DNA of 8,439 nucleotides from Tannerella sp. (GTDB taxonomy: Bacteria; Bacteroidota; Bacteroidia; Bacteroidales; Tannerellaceae), in NCBI GenBank assembly GCA_031283785.1, contig JAITBC010000075.1, forward strand, positions 1-8,439. Reading direction: 5' to 3'. Position numbers and translations under genes: made by a program. The stretch's first letter is position 1; each line of letters opens with the position of its first letter. Positions 1 through 6,319 of the stretch are shown piece by piece. The notes beneath the pieces were generated by a model that was not told where the DNA came from, made no database searches, and saw only the letters and a program-made list of their open reading frames with translations.

Positions 1-222
1 CCACGAGAAACGCATTTCCTCGCCATCCGGCAGCATCATCGGCTGTTGAAAAACATACGCGCCGGGCATTTCCTTGACATATCCGGAAAATACCTGCGCC
101 GCCAGCGGCCGGCAATACAGGGCAAACAAAGCAGGGAGCAGGATAAAAACCCGCCATTGCATGGGCGTTCCAAAGCAGGTGCAATGTCGTTTCATTTTCT
201 TACTGTTCGTCGTATTATTCAT
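1..222 (-). CDS. Exported protein, N-terminal part (gene cut by window edge)
   Basis: Reading the minus strand from the ATG at 220-222 gives 74 open codons running off the window at base 1. A basic start (KK, KR) is followed by a hydrophobic stretch around residues 24-42 (VFILLPALFALY, then PLAAQ), which looks like a Sec signal peptide with cleavage near AAQ (residues 41-43). The mature part starts VFSGYVKEMPG. The start is uncertain: in-frame Met10 or Met21 would give a more ordinary signal-peptide length. It is the last gene seen in the ABC-transporter operon, 50 bases after the ATPase stop, so it is probably co-transcribed. Its place after a LolA-like/FtsX/LolD-like set suggests a periplasmic or outer-membrane partner, perhaps a beta-barrel; this is inference from context. 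Too little of the protein is visible to name a family. Confidence 0.6.
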   Translation of the reverse strand, partial: MNNTTNSKKMKRHCTCFGTPMQWRVFILLPALFALYCRPLAAQVFSGYVKEMPGAYVFQQPMMLPDGEEMRFSW

Positions 223-272
223 AGCTGGGCATAAATTATTACAGTTCCCTTCTAATGCGTAAAAACCGCGCG

Positions 273-959
273 CTAATACCTGCGTTCGTCCACAATTCGC
301 CCGTCTTCGAGCGTTATTACGCGGCGGGCTTTGTTTACTACGCGCTGATCGTGCGTGGAAAAAATGAAAGTAACATTTTCCTTTTGATTAAGTTCGAGCA
401 TCATTTCGAGAAGTTTTTCGGTTGTTTTGGAGTCGAGGTTGGCGGTGGGTTCATCGGCAATAATGAAGCGCGGCCGCGACGCCATGGCGCGGGCGACGGC
501 TACGCGCTGCTGCTGTCCGCCAGAAAGTTGCGCCGGACGGCTTTTGATTCTGTTGTCCAGTCCAACGTCGGAAAGTATTTCGGCGGTGCGTTCCCTAATT
601 TTTTCTTTGGGCTGCTTTTGCAGTTCCATGATGAAAGACACGTTTTCGCCTGCTGTCAATACGGGAATGAGGTTGTAACTCTGAAAAATGAACCCGATAT
701 TGTGCAAACGGAAATCAACGAGTTCCCGACCTTTCAGCTTAGTAATATCCTTCTTATCGATAAAGATAGCGCCGGAAGTTGGTGCGTCCAATCCGCCAAT
801 CATATTGAGCAGCGTGGTTTTGCCAGAACCCGACGGGCCAACAATAGCGGTAAATTCGCCCTGTTCAATATCGAGGCTGACATTGTCCACGGCTTTCACT
901 TCGGTTGCCGTGTCCCTGTAAATTTTTACCAACTCTTTAACTTTGATTATTTCATTCAT
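273..959 (-). CDS. ABC transporter ATP-binding protein, LolD/MacB-like
   Basis: This 228-aa cytoplasmic ATPase should power the two FtsX-type permeases encoded just before it. All nucleotide-binding motifs are intact: Walker A GPSGSGKT (residues 41-48), Q-loop FQ (92-93), signature LSGGQQQR (145-152), Walker B FIIADE (165-170), D-loop NLD (174-176) and switch His in STHD (H203). The spacing and the phrase [13 protein letters not shown] are typical of the LolD/MacB/FtsE subfamily, whose members drive mechanotransmission or lipoprotein release rather than classical import; 228 aa is the usual length. It starts 23 bases after the preceding permease stop. The family call is secure. The substrate cannot be read from the ATPase; calling it true LolD would need the permeases to be LolC/E orthologues, which I cannot show, so no symbol is given. 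Confidence 0.95.
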   Translation of the reverse strand: MNEIIKVKELVKIYRDTATEVKAVDNVSLDIEQGEFTAIVGPSGSGKTTLLNMIGGLDAPTSGAIFIDKKDITKLKGRELVDFRLHNIGFIFQSYNLIPVLTAGENVSFIMELQKQPKEKIRERTAEILSDVGLDNRIKSRPAQLSGGQQQRVAVARAMASRPRFIIADEPTANLDSKTTEKLLEMMLELNQKENVTFIFSTHDQRVVNKARRVITLEDGRIVDERRY

Positions 960-982
960 AGTCTATAGTTTATTTATTTTAA

Positions 983-2242
983 TTATTCGGATTTTATTGC
1001 TTCGATAGTGTTAATCTTTGTTGCTTTGCGCGCCGGGTAAATGGCAGACAGAATTCCGGCAAGAACGACGAGGATGATGATTTGAACAAACATCCTGACA
1101 TTAACCACAGGAAAAACGACGGACGAGAAACCATAATCTTCAAAGACGTCACCCATCATAAAATGAAGGTCAATGCCGTAATGAATGGACGGCACGAGCG
1201 CTATCGCCGCCAGAATAATGCCGATAAAACTGCCGGCAAGCGTCAGCAAAACAGTTTCGGTTATTACCATGCGGAATATTTTGCCGCGGTTCATCCCAAT
1301 AGCCGACAGCATACCCAGTTCGCGGGTACGTTCCAGTATCGCCATTAGCATGGTATTGATGATGCCGAAAGCCAGCGCCAGCAGGAAAATCATCAACAAT
1401 ACAATGACCATGATATCTGTCAATGCCAAACTCATCGCCAGCATCGGATTAAGTTGTTGCCAGTCTTCCACCGTATATTCGGGGAAAAGGTTTTTGATTT
1501 CAGGGAATATTTTTCCGGTAACCGCCAAAGGGTCGTTTGCCAATTCATTTATCATAACGGCGACTTGATGCACGGCGCCTTCCGGCAATCCGGCGGCAGG
1601 GAAAATATCGGCATACCGGACGTATACATTCCCCTCGTCCACCGCCGTGTTACTGGTATGGTAAATGCCGCTGACGCGAAAAGCCATCGACTGCATTTCG
1701 CCGGAAACGTCCTGAAATGAAAGGATGACTTTCGACCGGAGTTTTACTTTCAGTTTTTTGGCGGTTTTTTCGCTAATCACGACAGGATTTTTCATGTCAT
1801 CAGGCAAAAACGCCCCCAGTGAATCGGGAATAGTTTTCCAAATAGACGACACCCGTTTTTCATCTTCCACCTCCACTCCGTTAGCCGTCAGCCCCACCGC
1901 ATGGTGTGCCGAAGCCAGCATCCCCGTAATGTTCAGCCGCGAAGACACGGCAAAATGATAGCGTTCCACGCCCTGCCGGTTCGCGAGAAAACATTGCAGA
2001 CGGTCAAGTACATCGTCTTTTGAAATATACGCATCCACATCATGATTCCGGGTAAAGCCGGAATGATGAATTTGCACGTGCGACGTATTGGTGTCTATAT
2101 CCTCCTTCACCGTACCGACCATCCAGCCGGTCAGAAACGCCGCCAAATAGGTTCCGCAAAACAGCCCCAGCGCAATCGCCCCGAGAATGACGCCACTTCG
2201 GGTCTTATTCCTCCAAATGTTCCTCCAACATATTTTTAACAT
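983..2242 (-). CDS. FtsX/MacB-like ABC transporter permease (second of pair)
   Basis: This is a 419-aa inner-membrane permease of the FtsX/LolCE/MacB type. The N-terminus MLKICWRNIWRNKTR is a cytoplasmic amphipathic segment. TM1 lies at about 17-39, and a large periplasmic domain at about 40-272 matches the MacB-periplasmic-core arrangement. Three C-terminal helices follow at about 274-300, 326-350 and 385-403. The cytoplasmic coupling loop after TM2 reads ERTRELGMLSAIGM (304-317), the conserved loop that contacts the ATPase. The C-terminus YPARKATKINTIEAIKSE is the canonical family ending. It is paralogous in layout to the permease encoded just upstream, and with the 228-aa ATPase would form a LolCDE-like heteromeric complex. 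The 58-base gap to the upstream permease is AT-rich and larger than other gaps in this operon. Confidence 0.93.
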   Translation of the reverse strand: MLKICWRNIWRNKTRSGVILGAIALGLFCGTYLAAFLTGWMVGTVKEDIDTNTSHVQIHHSGFTRNHDVDAYISKDDVLDRLQCFLANRQGVERYHFAVSSRLNITGMLASAHHAVGLTANGVEVEDEKRVSSIWKTIPDSLGAFLPDDMKNPVVISEKTAKKLKVKLRSKVILSFQDVSGEMQSMAFRVSGIYHTSNTAVDEGNVYVRYADIFPAAGLPEGAVHQVAVMINELANDPLAVTGKIFPEIKNLFPEYTVEDWQQLNPMLAMSLALTDIMVIVLLMIFLLALAFGIINTMLMAILERTRELGMLSAIGMNRGKIFRMVITETVLLTLAGSFIGIILAAIALVPSIHYGIDLHFMMGDVFEDYGFSSVVFPVVNVRMFVQIIILVVLAGILSAIYPARKATKINTIEAIKSE

Positions 2243-2285
2243 AGTGTTATATATATAATGTTTAATGTTAATATGCCATTATCGG

Positions 2286-2311
2286 GCGGGGGAAGCAGCG
2301 CTAAGCCCCGC
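2286..2311 (-). repeat. GC-rich inverted repeat over the stop codon between the two permease genes
   Basis: Perfect 6-base arms GCGGGG (2286-2291) and CCCCGC (2306-2311) surround a 14-base loop that includes the TAG stop of the upstream permease (2301-2303). In the transcribed direction no run of T follows, so it is not a standard rho-independent terminator. It could be an intercistronic RNA hairpin that affects stability or the relative amounts of the two permeases; that role is inference. Confidence 0.35.
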
Positions 2312-3557
2312 ATTTAAGTTTTCGGATTTTCCTCGCCGGATATATCATTGTCAAAGCCGACAATGCCAAGATGATGATGATTTGTTTTACAAAAATCACC
2401 GGCTCCACCGAAAACGGAATCACCGGTTCCATGCCCATATCATTGAACATGGCGGCCATTTCGCCGGTTATCCGGATAGGATTTGCATGGAAATAAAACG
2501 CTACCGGATATGCCAGCGCCACTCCCAGCGCAATGCCCAGCGAGGAAGTAAGGACAAGTTCGAGCGAAACGACCGCAGCCAGTTTGCCGCGCTGCATGCC
2601 AATAGAAATCATCGTCCGGAACTCCCTCTTCCGTTCATTGGTCAGCATAATTACCGTACCCAGCATGCCGAAGCCCACAATAAGGTAAAGTATCCACAAC
2701 ACTACTTTGGAAAATGCCTTGTCGGAAGCCGCCGTTTGCAACAGTCGCCGCATAGTGAAATGCCATGACATTACTTCGTAGTTGCCGGCAGAAAGCACAT
2801 CGCCATTTGTGTGTAGCGTGTGGGGATTATCTTCCGGCGTTCCGCTGATAATTTGCGCTGTTTCCTGCATGGTCTGTCCGATATTTTTATCCTCTTTGAG
2901 CGATATTAACACGCCGCTGTAACCGTTAGTCATATTGATAAAGCTCTGCGCAGCCGCCAATGGCATATAGCAAAAATTATTGTTCATCTCGGTAATCGAA
3001 AACCGGAGGATTCCTCTCACGGGAAACAGGCCGGCAGCGCTTGCGCCGAAATGCCCCTGCCCTATCAAGGCAATGGTGTCGCCTGTTGCCGCTTGCAGGT
3101 ATTCGGCCAGTCCTTCGGCCAGAAGTACGCCGTCGTCCGTTTCGGAAAGATATGCGCCGTCAATGAGGTGCGCCGCCAGTTTGGATTTGCGGTCTTCCTG
3201 CAAGGGCGACACGCCCATAATAGCCGCCCCTTTGGTTGCCGCGCCCAGCGACGCCAAAGCGAATGTTTCCATGCGCGGCGACACATTTTCGACGTTGTCC
3301 ACAGCCCGCAACGCTTCAATGGTGGCGCTGTCCATCGCCATGAAATTGTCCAACGCCTTGTCATCCCAATAGCCTTTTTCATGGATTTCGATATGGCCGC
3401 TTTGCACTTTCAGCGTGTTCGCTATCATTTGTCCCCACATTCCTTCCATATAGCTGTACATGACGGAAGAAAAAAACACGGCAAAGAACACGGAGGATAT
3501 GGTAATAATGGAACGCCGCCGGTTCCTCCAAATATTTCGCCACGATAATCGTATCAT
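2301..3557 (-). CDS. FtsX/MacB-like ABC transporter permease (first of pair)
   Basis: This 418-aa inner-membrane protein starts MIRLSWRNIWRNRRR, the same opening as the partner permease. TM1 is at about 17-38, a periplasmic domain runs to about 283, and three C-terminal helices are at about 285-305, 325-357 and 387-404. The ATPase-coupling loop NERKREFRTMISIGM (307-321) matches the family pattern ER-REFG-L-AIGM. The C-terminal YPARK is present (406-410), but the protein then stops after IRKLKCGA, without the usual EAxR-like tail seen in the partner (IEAIKSE). A one-base slip after KLK would extend it by only about ten residues, so this may be natural variation rather than a frameshift. It begins 9 bases after the LolA-like gene stop, clearly in the same operon. 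Two different permeases plus one ATPase resembles LolC/LolE with LolD. Confidence 0.93.
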   Translation of the reverse strand: MIRLSWRNIWRNRRRSIITISSVFFAVFFSSVMYSYMEGMWGQMIANTLKVQSGHIEIHEKGYWDDKALDNFMAMDSATIEALRAVDNVENVSPRMETFALASLGAATKGAAIMGVSPLQEDRKSKLAAHLIDGAYLSETDDGVLLAEGLAEYLQAATGDTIALIGQGHFGASAAGLFPVRGILRFSITEMNNNFCYMPLAAAQSFINMTNGYSGVLISLKEDKNIGQTMQETAQIISGTPEDNPHTLHTNGDVLSAGNYEVMSWHFTMRRLLQTAASDKAFSKVVLWILYLIVGFGMLGTVIMLTNERKREFRTMISIGMQRGKLAAVVSLELVLTSSLGIALGVALAYPVAFYFHANPIRITGEMAAMFNDMGMEPVIPFSVEPVIFVKQIIIILALSALTMIYPARKIRKLKCGA

Positions 3558-3566
3558 AAGTTCCGG

Positions 3567-4310
3567 TTATTTTACTTTTTTCATATTTTGCTGGCTGAAG
3601 AAAGCCGGTTCTATCGCAATATTGAACCGGATATCCTTAATGGTTACCACCGTTTTATTTTGTGGATTTTCGGCGGGAACGATTTCCATAACGGAAGGTA
3701 ACCGACGGCCGTCAAAGGTTTTAATGATGGAAGCAGTATGCGTTTTTACCAATGCATCATCTTCGTCGAAATACTGCACTTTCATCTCGAAACTGTTTTC
3801 AACGGAAATCCAGATAAACACTTTTCCCCATACCACATCGGCATCGGTAAGTGGCGTGAGTTCTATTTTGTAACATGCAAGTCCGTTGACCGTTTCCTGC
3901 CCGAGTAATTTATGGGTAAAATCCCTTACCAGCGACGATTCTTTCAGCACATCGTCATTAGAGAAATCGCTTCCCATCCACCCCTGCGACATCATGGAAG
4001 GCGGCATTTTTATCAGCCGCTGAATCGTTGGATTCCAATTCCACATATTATTGCCCATTTTCATGAACGACTGTCCTTTTTCTTTTGCCGGTGCGGTAAT
4101 CAGCGTCATGGAGTTGCCGTCGGTTTCCGCCCATGACTTGAACTCAATAGTGCGCGTATATTTGGGACGCACGATTTGCATACTCATCTCGCTGTACGAA
4201 GTTTTCTCACCTTTGAGCAGGTTTTCGGCTTTCCGCACAATTTCTTTGGCGTCCTGCGCCACTGCTACGACCGGCAACAGCGCCGCAAAAATGATTGCCA
4301 ACTTTTTCAT
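3567..4310 (-). CDS. Periplasmic LolA-like 'outer membrane lipoprotein-sorting' protein
   Basis: This 247-aa exported protein begins MKKLAIIFAALLPVVAVA, a clean signal peptide with likely cleavage before Q19. The mature part resembles the LolA_like family (COG2834/Pfam LolA_like type). Marks are the beta-strand-rich stretch with a central NMWNWNPTIQRLIKMPP (88-104), then SQGWMGSDFSNDDVL (108-122), typical of this family, and VFIWISVENSFEMKVQYFDEDD (164-185). Such proteins have an open half-barrel that shields acyl chains of a lipoprotein or lipid during transit across the periplasm. The next three genes encode an FtsX pair and a LolD-like ATPase, so it is the likely acceptor of cargo released by that pump. 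The start is fixed by an ATGA overlap with the tetR stop, implying translational coupling. It is not canonical LolA (about 200 aa); cargo is unknown. Confidence 0.88.
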   Translation of the reverse strand: MKKLAIIFAALLPVVAVAQDAKEIVRKAENLLKGEKTSYSEMSMQIVRPKYTRTIEFKSWAETDGNSMTLITAPAKEKGQSFMKMGNNMWNWNPTIQRLIKMPPSMMSQGWMGSDFSNDDVLKESSLVRDFTHKLLGQETVNGLACYKIELTPLTDADVVWGKVFIWISVENSFEMKVQYFDEDDALVKTHTASIIKTFDGRRLPSVMEIVPAENPQNKTVVTIKDIRFNIAIEPAFFSQQNMKKVK

Positions 4311-4924
4311 ATCCTATTATTGTTATTATTTATTCCGTTAAACAAAATTTGCTTCAAATACACCTTATATTCGTCCAAAAACTCGTCGGTATATACGTTT
4401 TCCGTATAGGTTATAACCATGCTTAGCCCTTTCAGAAAGGTCAAAACGGTGAAGTATCCGACGGCAGGAGAGGGGAAGGGCAACCGGTTGCCGAAATAAT
4501 TACAAATCATTGCCTGCAACCGGACTGCCCTTTCCAAATGAAATTTTTTCGTCAAAAATTCTACCACTTCCGGTTGAAACGAGCATTGATAATAAAGCTT
4601 CATCTGGTCGCGGTTGTTTTTAAGCAGTTCGAACAGCGCATCTACGAAATTTTCTGCTTCCTCGTCGCTTACTTTCCCGTCGTGGTTGGGGTCTATCAAG
4701 TTCTTGAACAGCTCGACCAACTCGTCCCAAATGGTTTGGAGCAGGGCTTCTTTACTTTCATAATAATTGTACAGCAACCCTTTTGCAATAGTTGCTTCCT
4801 TGGCTATCTCGCTGATGGAAGTAGAGGCATACCCTTTGGCGGCAAACAACCGCAGGGCTGTTTGCTTAATCAATTCCCGTTTTTCGCGGCGAATTTGCTC
4901 ATATTGTTCTTTTGTTCGTGGCAT
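4307..4924 (-). CDS. TetR-family transcriptional regulator with EF-hand-like loop
   Basis: This 205-aa repressor is first in the ABC operon. The N-terminal TetR domain spans about residues 11-60: IKQTALRLFAAKGYAST, then the helix-turn-helix SISEIAKEATIAKGLLYNYY (36-55) and ESKEALL, as in the family. The ligand-binding half is helical and divergent, as usual. Residues 78-89 read DPNHDGKVSDEE, an exact EF-hand calcium loop (acidic or Asn ligands at 1, 3, 5, Gly at 6, hydrophobic at 8, Glu at 12), lying between predicted helices WDELVELFKNLI and AENFVDALFELLK. The C-terminus runs into an AT-rich Asn-rich tail (INNNNNRI) before the TGA that overlaps the next start. A TGAC-N6-GTCA palindrome right at its own promoter supports autoregulation of the operon. 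The inducer is unknown. Confidence 0.93.
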   Translation of the reverse strand: MPRTKEQYEQIRREKRELIKQTALRLFAAKGYASTSISEIAKEATIAKGLLYNYYESKEALLQTIWDELVELFKNLIDPNHDGKVSDEEAENFVDALFELLKNNRDQMKLYYQCSFQPEVVEFLTKKFHLERAVRLQAMICNYFGNRLPFPSPAVGYFTVLTFLKGLSMVITYTENVYTDEFLDEYKVYLKQILFNGINNNNNRI

Positions 4925-4949
4925 CGTTTGTTCAATTATTTATTTTTAT

Positions 4950-4963
4950 TGACTGAACGGTCA
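4950..4963. promoter_or_regulatory. Probable TetR operator at the operon promoter
   Basis: TGACTGAACGGTCA has perfect 4-base outer arms TGAC/GTCA around six bases, the size and shape of many TetR-family operators. It lies 2 bases downstream of the minus-strand -7 box, over the expected transcription start, and about 25 bases before the tetR start codon. Binding there would block RNA polymerase. The assignment to this repressor is inference from position. Confidence 0.6.
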
Positions 4964-4965
4964 GG

Positions 4966-4998
4966 CAAAGATAAGAACATATTTTTGAATGGGCAAAA
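4966..4998 (-). promoter_or_regulatory. Bacteroidota-type promoter of the tetR-ABC operon
   Basis: On the minus strand, TTTTG (4994-4998) is followed after 20 bases by TATCTTTG (4966-4973), an exact match to the Bacteroidota -7 consensus TAnnTTTG with a normally spaced -33 element. The predicted start falls within or next to the palindrome at 4950-4963. The leader to the tetR ATG is about 35-40 bases. Confidence 0.7.
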
Positions 4999-5093
4999 TA
5001 TTTTAGTGTCTATATACAAGTTTACCCTAAAAACAAGTCTTGCCTGGGGAATTGGGACGAGGTATATTCTGTGTAAACATGTAGGAATTTATT

Positions 5094-5133
5094 CAAAAAT
5101 ATTATTTTCGGTTGAAGATTGAGCACAAAGTAA
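5094..5133 (+). repeat. Direct repeat, left copy (orphan 3' end of gene 3)
   Basis: Forty bases match 8221-8260 at 38 positions; the first 29 are identical and the two differences are at repeat positions 30 and 32. The first part reads as codons ...K-I-L-F-S-V-E-D-stop, the exact C-terminus of the 277-aa protein at the other end of the cassette, followed by 11 bases after the stop. Bases on either side do not match the other copy. No functional gene ends here: the flanking 90 bases upstream show no likeness to gene 3. It therefore looks like a gene-end relic or an attachment-site-like boundary. Confidence 0.9.
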
Positions 5134-5170
5134 AAGTATATTGATAATTTAATTATCCGAAAAAAAAATG

Positions 5171-5178
5171 TAATTTTG
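5171..5178 (+). promoter_or_regulatory. -7 box of the DUF262 cassette promoter
   Basis: TAATTTTG matches the Bacteroidota -7 consensus TAnnTTTG and lies 19 bases before the DUF262 start codon. The -33 element is poor: no TTG sits at the usual 19-21 base distance (the nearest, 5141-5143, is 27 bases away). The promoter may be weak or need an activator. The mRNA leader would be very short, and within it an ATG AAA AAA TGA mini-frame (5190-5201) overlaps the real ATG at 5198. Confidence 0.5.
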
Positions 5179-5197
5179 TGGCACAAAACATGAAAAA

Positions 5198-6319
5198 ATG
5201 AGTACACAAAATTTGCTTTTTGAAGATGACCAGGAACAAATAGTCCAAGTGGAGCCGGAAGAGAACAATGAGGCAATAGAAAAACCTTATGACACTCAGT
5301 TGATTGATATTCGTCCTCAAACATTGGCTTTAATTAATATTATCCGGAGATTACGTGAAGATGCCATTGATTTATATCCCGATTTTCAAAGAAGTGCGAA
5401 TTTATGGACTCCCCGACAACAGAGTCTTTTAATAGAATCTATTCTTATAAGGATTCCCTTACCGGCTTTCTATTTTGACGGCACAAATAATAATAGATGG
5501 CAGGTTATTGACGGTTTGCAGAGACTGTGCACAATAAATAATTTTGTTGTTTTGCAAACTTTAAAACTCACTAATCTTGAATATCTCGATCAATTTGAAG
5601 GTTATTCTTTCGCAAATCTTCCGCAACACCTTCAGCGGCAAATTGAAGAAACAAACATCATGGCATACATTATGAATTTAGGTGCGCCTGATGTTAAATA
5701 CAATATATTCAAACGCATCAATACCGGTGGCGTTATGCTTAATCCACAAGAAATACGGAATGCTTTGAATCAGGGTGTTCCGGTAGATTTTGTCGCAGAA
5801 TTGGCTTCTACAGCTTCCTTTAAACAAGTTGCAAAAATATCAACTAAACGAATGCAAGACAGGGAATTTGTTACTCGTTTTATTACTTTTTATTTAAATA
5901 AGCCGGAAGAATATAAGCCGGATTTGGATGTATTTATGTCAAATGCTATGGGAAAACTTGGTAACCTTTCCGAAGAAAAGCGATGTGTAATTAAACAAAA
6001 TTTTATTGCATCCATGTGTCTATCTAATGAAATTTTCGGAAAATGGGCATTCAGAAAAGTGTATGATAAAAATAAAGGAAGGCTCTATCCGCTAAACAAA
6101 GCCCTATTCGAAGTTTGGAGTATTTTATTGGCGAAATTATCCGACACAGAGCGACAAATAATACAAGAAGTAAAGGAAAGCGTTTTTAATGATTATGTCA
6201 AGTTAATAAATGAAGATAGTGATTTCGTCGGAGCAATTACCTCTCAAACCGGTAATAAAACCAAGATAATTTATCGATTTTCTAAAATAGAACAATTATT
6301 AAGAAACAGGTTGCCATGA
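5198..6319 (+). CDS. DUF262 domain protein (GmrSD N-terminal type), probable defence-system component
   Basis: This 373-aa protein has the DUF262 motifs in order: YPDFQR (60-65), a helix plus IRIPLPAFYFD (84-94), WQVIDGLQRL (101-110; the family motif is DGQQR, here the DGLQR variant), FKRINTGGVMLNPQEIRNAL (171-190) and the QDREFVTRF region (220-228). DUF262 has a ParB-like fold and, in GmrSD type IV restriction enzymes, binds or hydrolyses nucleotides. The C-terminal DUF1524 HNH nuclease half of GmrSD is absent: beyond about residue 235 there is a helical tail with no HNH-type His/Asn cluster that I can see. The N-terminal 35 residues are acidic and probably disordered. Its stop overlaps the next ATG (ATGA), so it is coupled to the ATPase gene. 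Nuclease, NTPase or sensor function here is not shown. AT-rich compared with the operon to its left. Confidence 0.9.
   Translation: MSTQNLLFEDDQEQIVQVEPEENNEAIEKPYDTQLIDIRPQTLALINIIRRLREDAIDLYPDFQRSANLWTPRQQSLLIESILIRIPLPAFYFDGTNNNRWQVIDGLQRLCTINNFVVLQTLKLTNLEYLDQFEGYSFANLPQHLQRQIEETNIMAYIMNLGAPDVKYNIFKRINTGGVMLNPQEIRNALNQGVPVDFVAELASTASFKQVAKISTKRMQDREFVTRFITFYLNKPEEYKPDLDVFMSNAMGKLGNLSEEKRCVIKQNFIASMCLSNEIFGKWAFRKVYDKNKGRLYPLNKALFEVWSILLAKLSDTERQIIQEVKESVFNDYVKLINEDSDFVGAITSQTGNKTKIIYRFSKIEQLLRNRLP

Noticed and set aside
255..968. A 237-codon open frame on the plus strand
   Set aside because: It lies entirely antisense to the ABC ATPase gene, whose motifs are unmistakable; its translation shows no domain logic. 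It is a shadow of the GC-rich codons.
2301..2320. Possible frameshift truncating the first permease's C-terminus
   Set aside because: Shifting by one base after KLK adds only about ten residues that do not resemble the usual EAxR tail, so there is no positive evidence of a broken gene.
3051..3548. A 165-codon plus-strand frame
   Set aside because: It is antisense to the first FtsX permease, with no signal, motif or promoter; the permease reading is clearly the real one.
4538..5122. A 194-codon plus-strand open frame ending in KILFSVED
   Set aside because: Most of it is antisense to tetR. Only its last nine codons are meaningful, as the left copy of the 40-base repeat; the rest has no likeness to gene 3.
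5094..5133. The 40-base repeat as a CRISPR repeat, IS terminal repeat or transcription terminator
   Set aside because: There are only two copies, they are direct rather than inverted, the element has no strong internal stem, and there is no transposase or spacer array between them.
5022..5324. A 100-codon minus-strand frame sharing NLQPKIIF with the small minus-strand ORF at the right end
   Set aside because: The shared peptide is just the reverse reading of the 40-base repeat. The frame overlaps the real DUF262 gene start and promoter.
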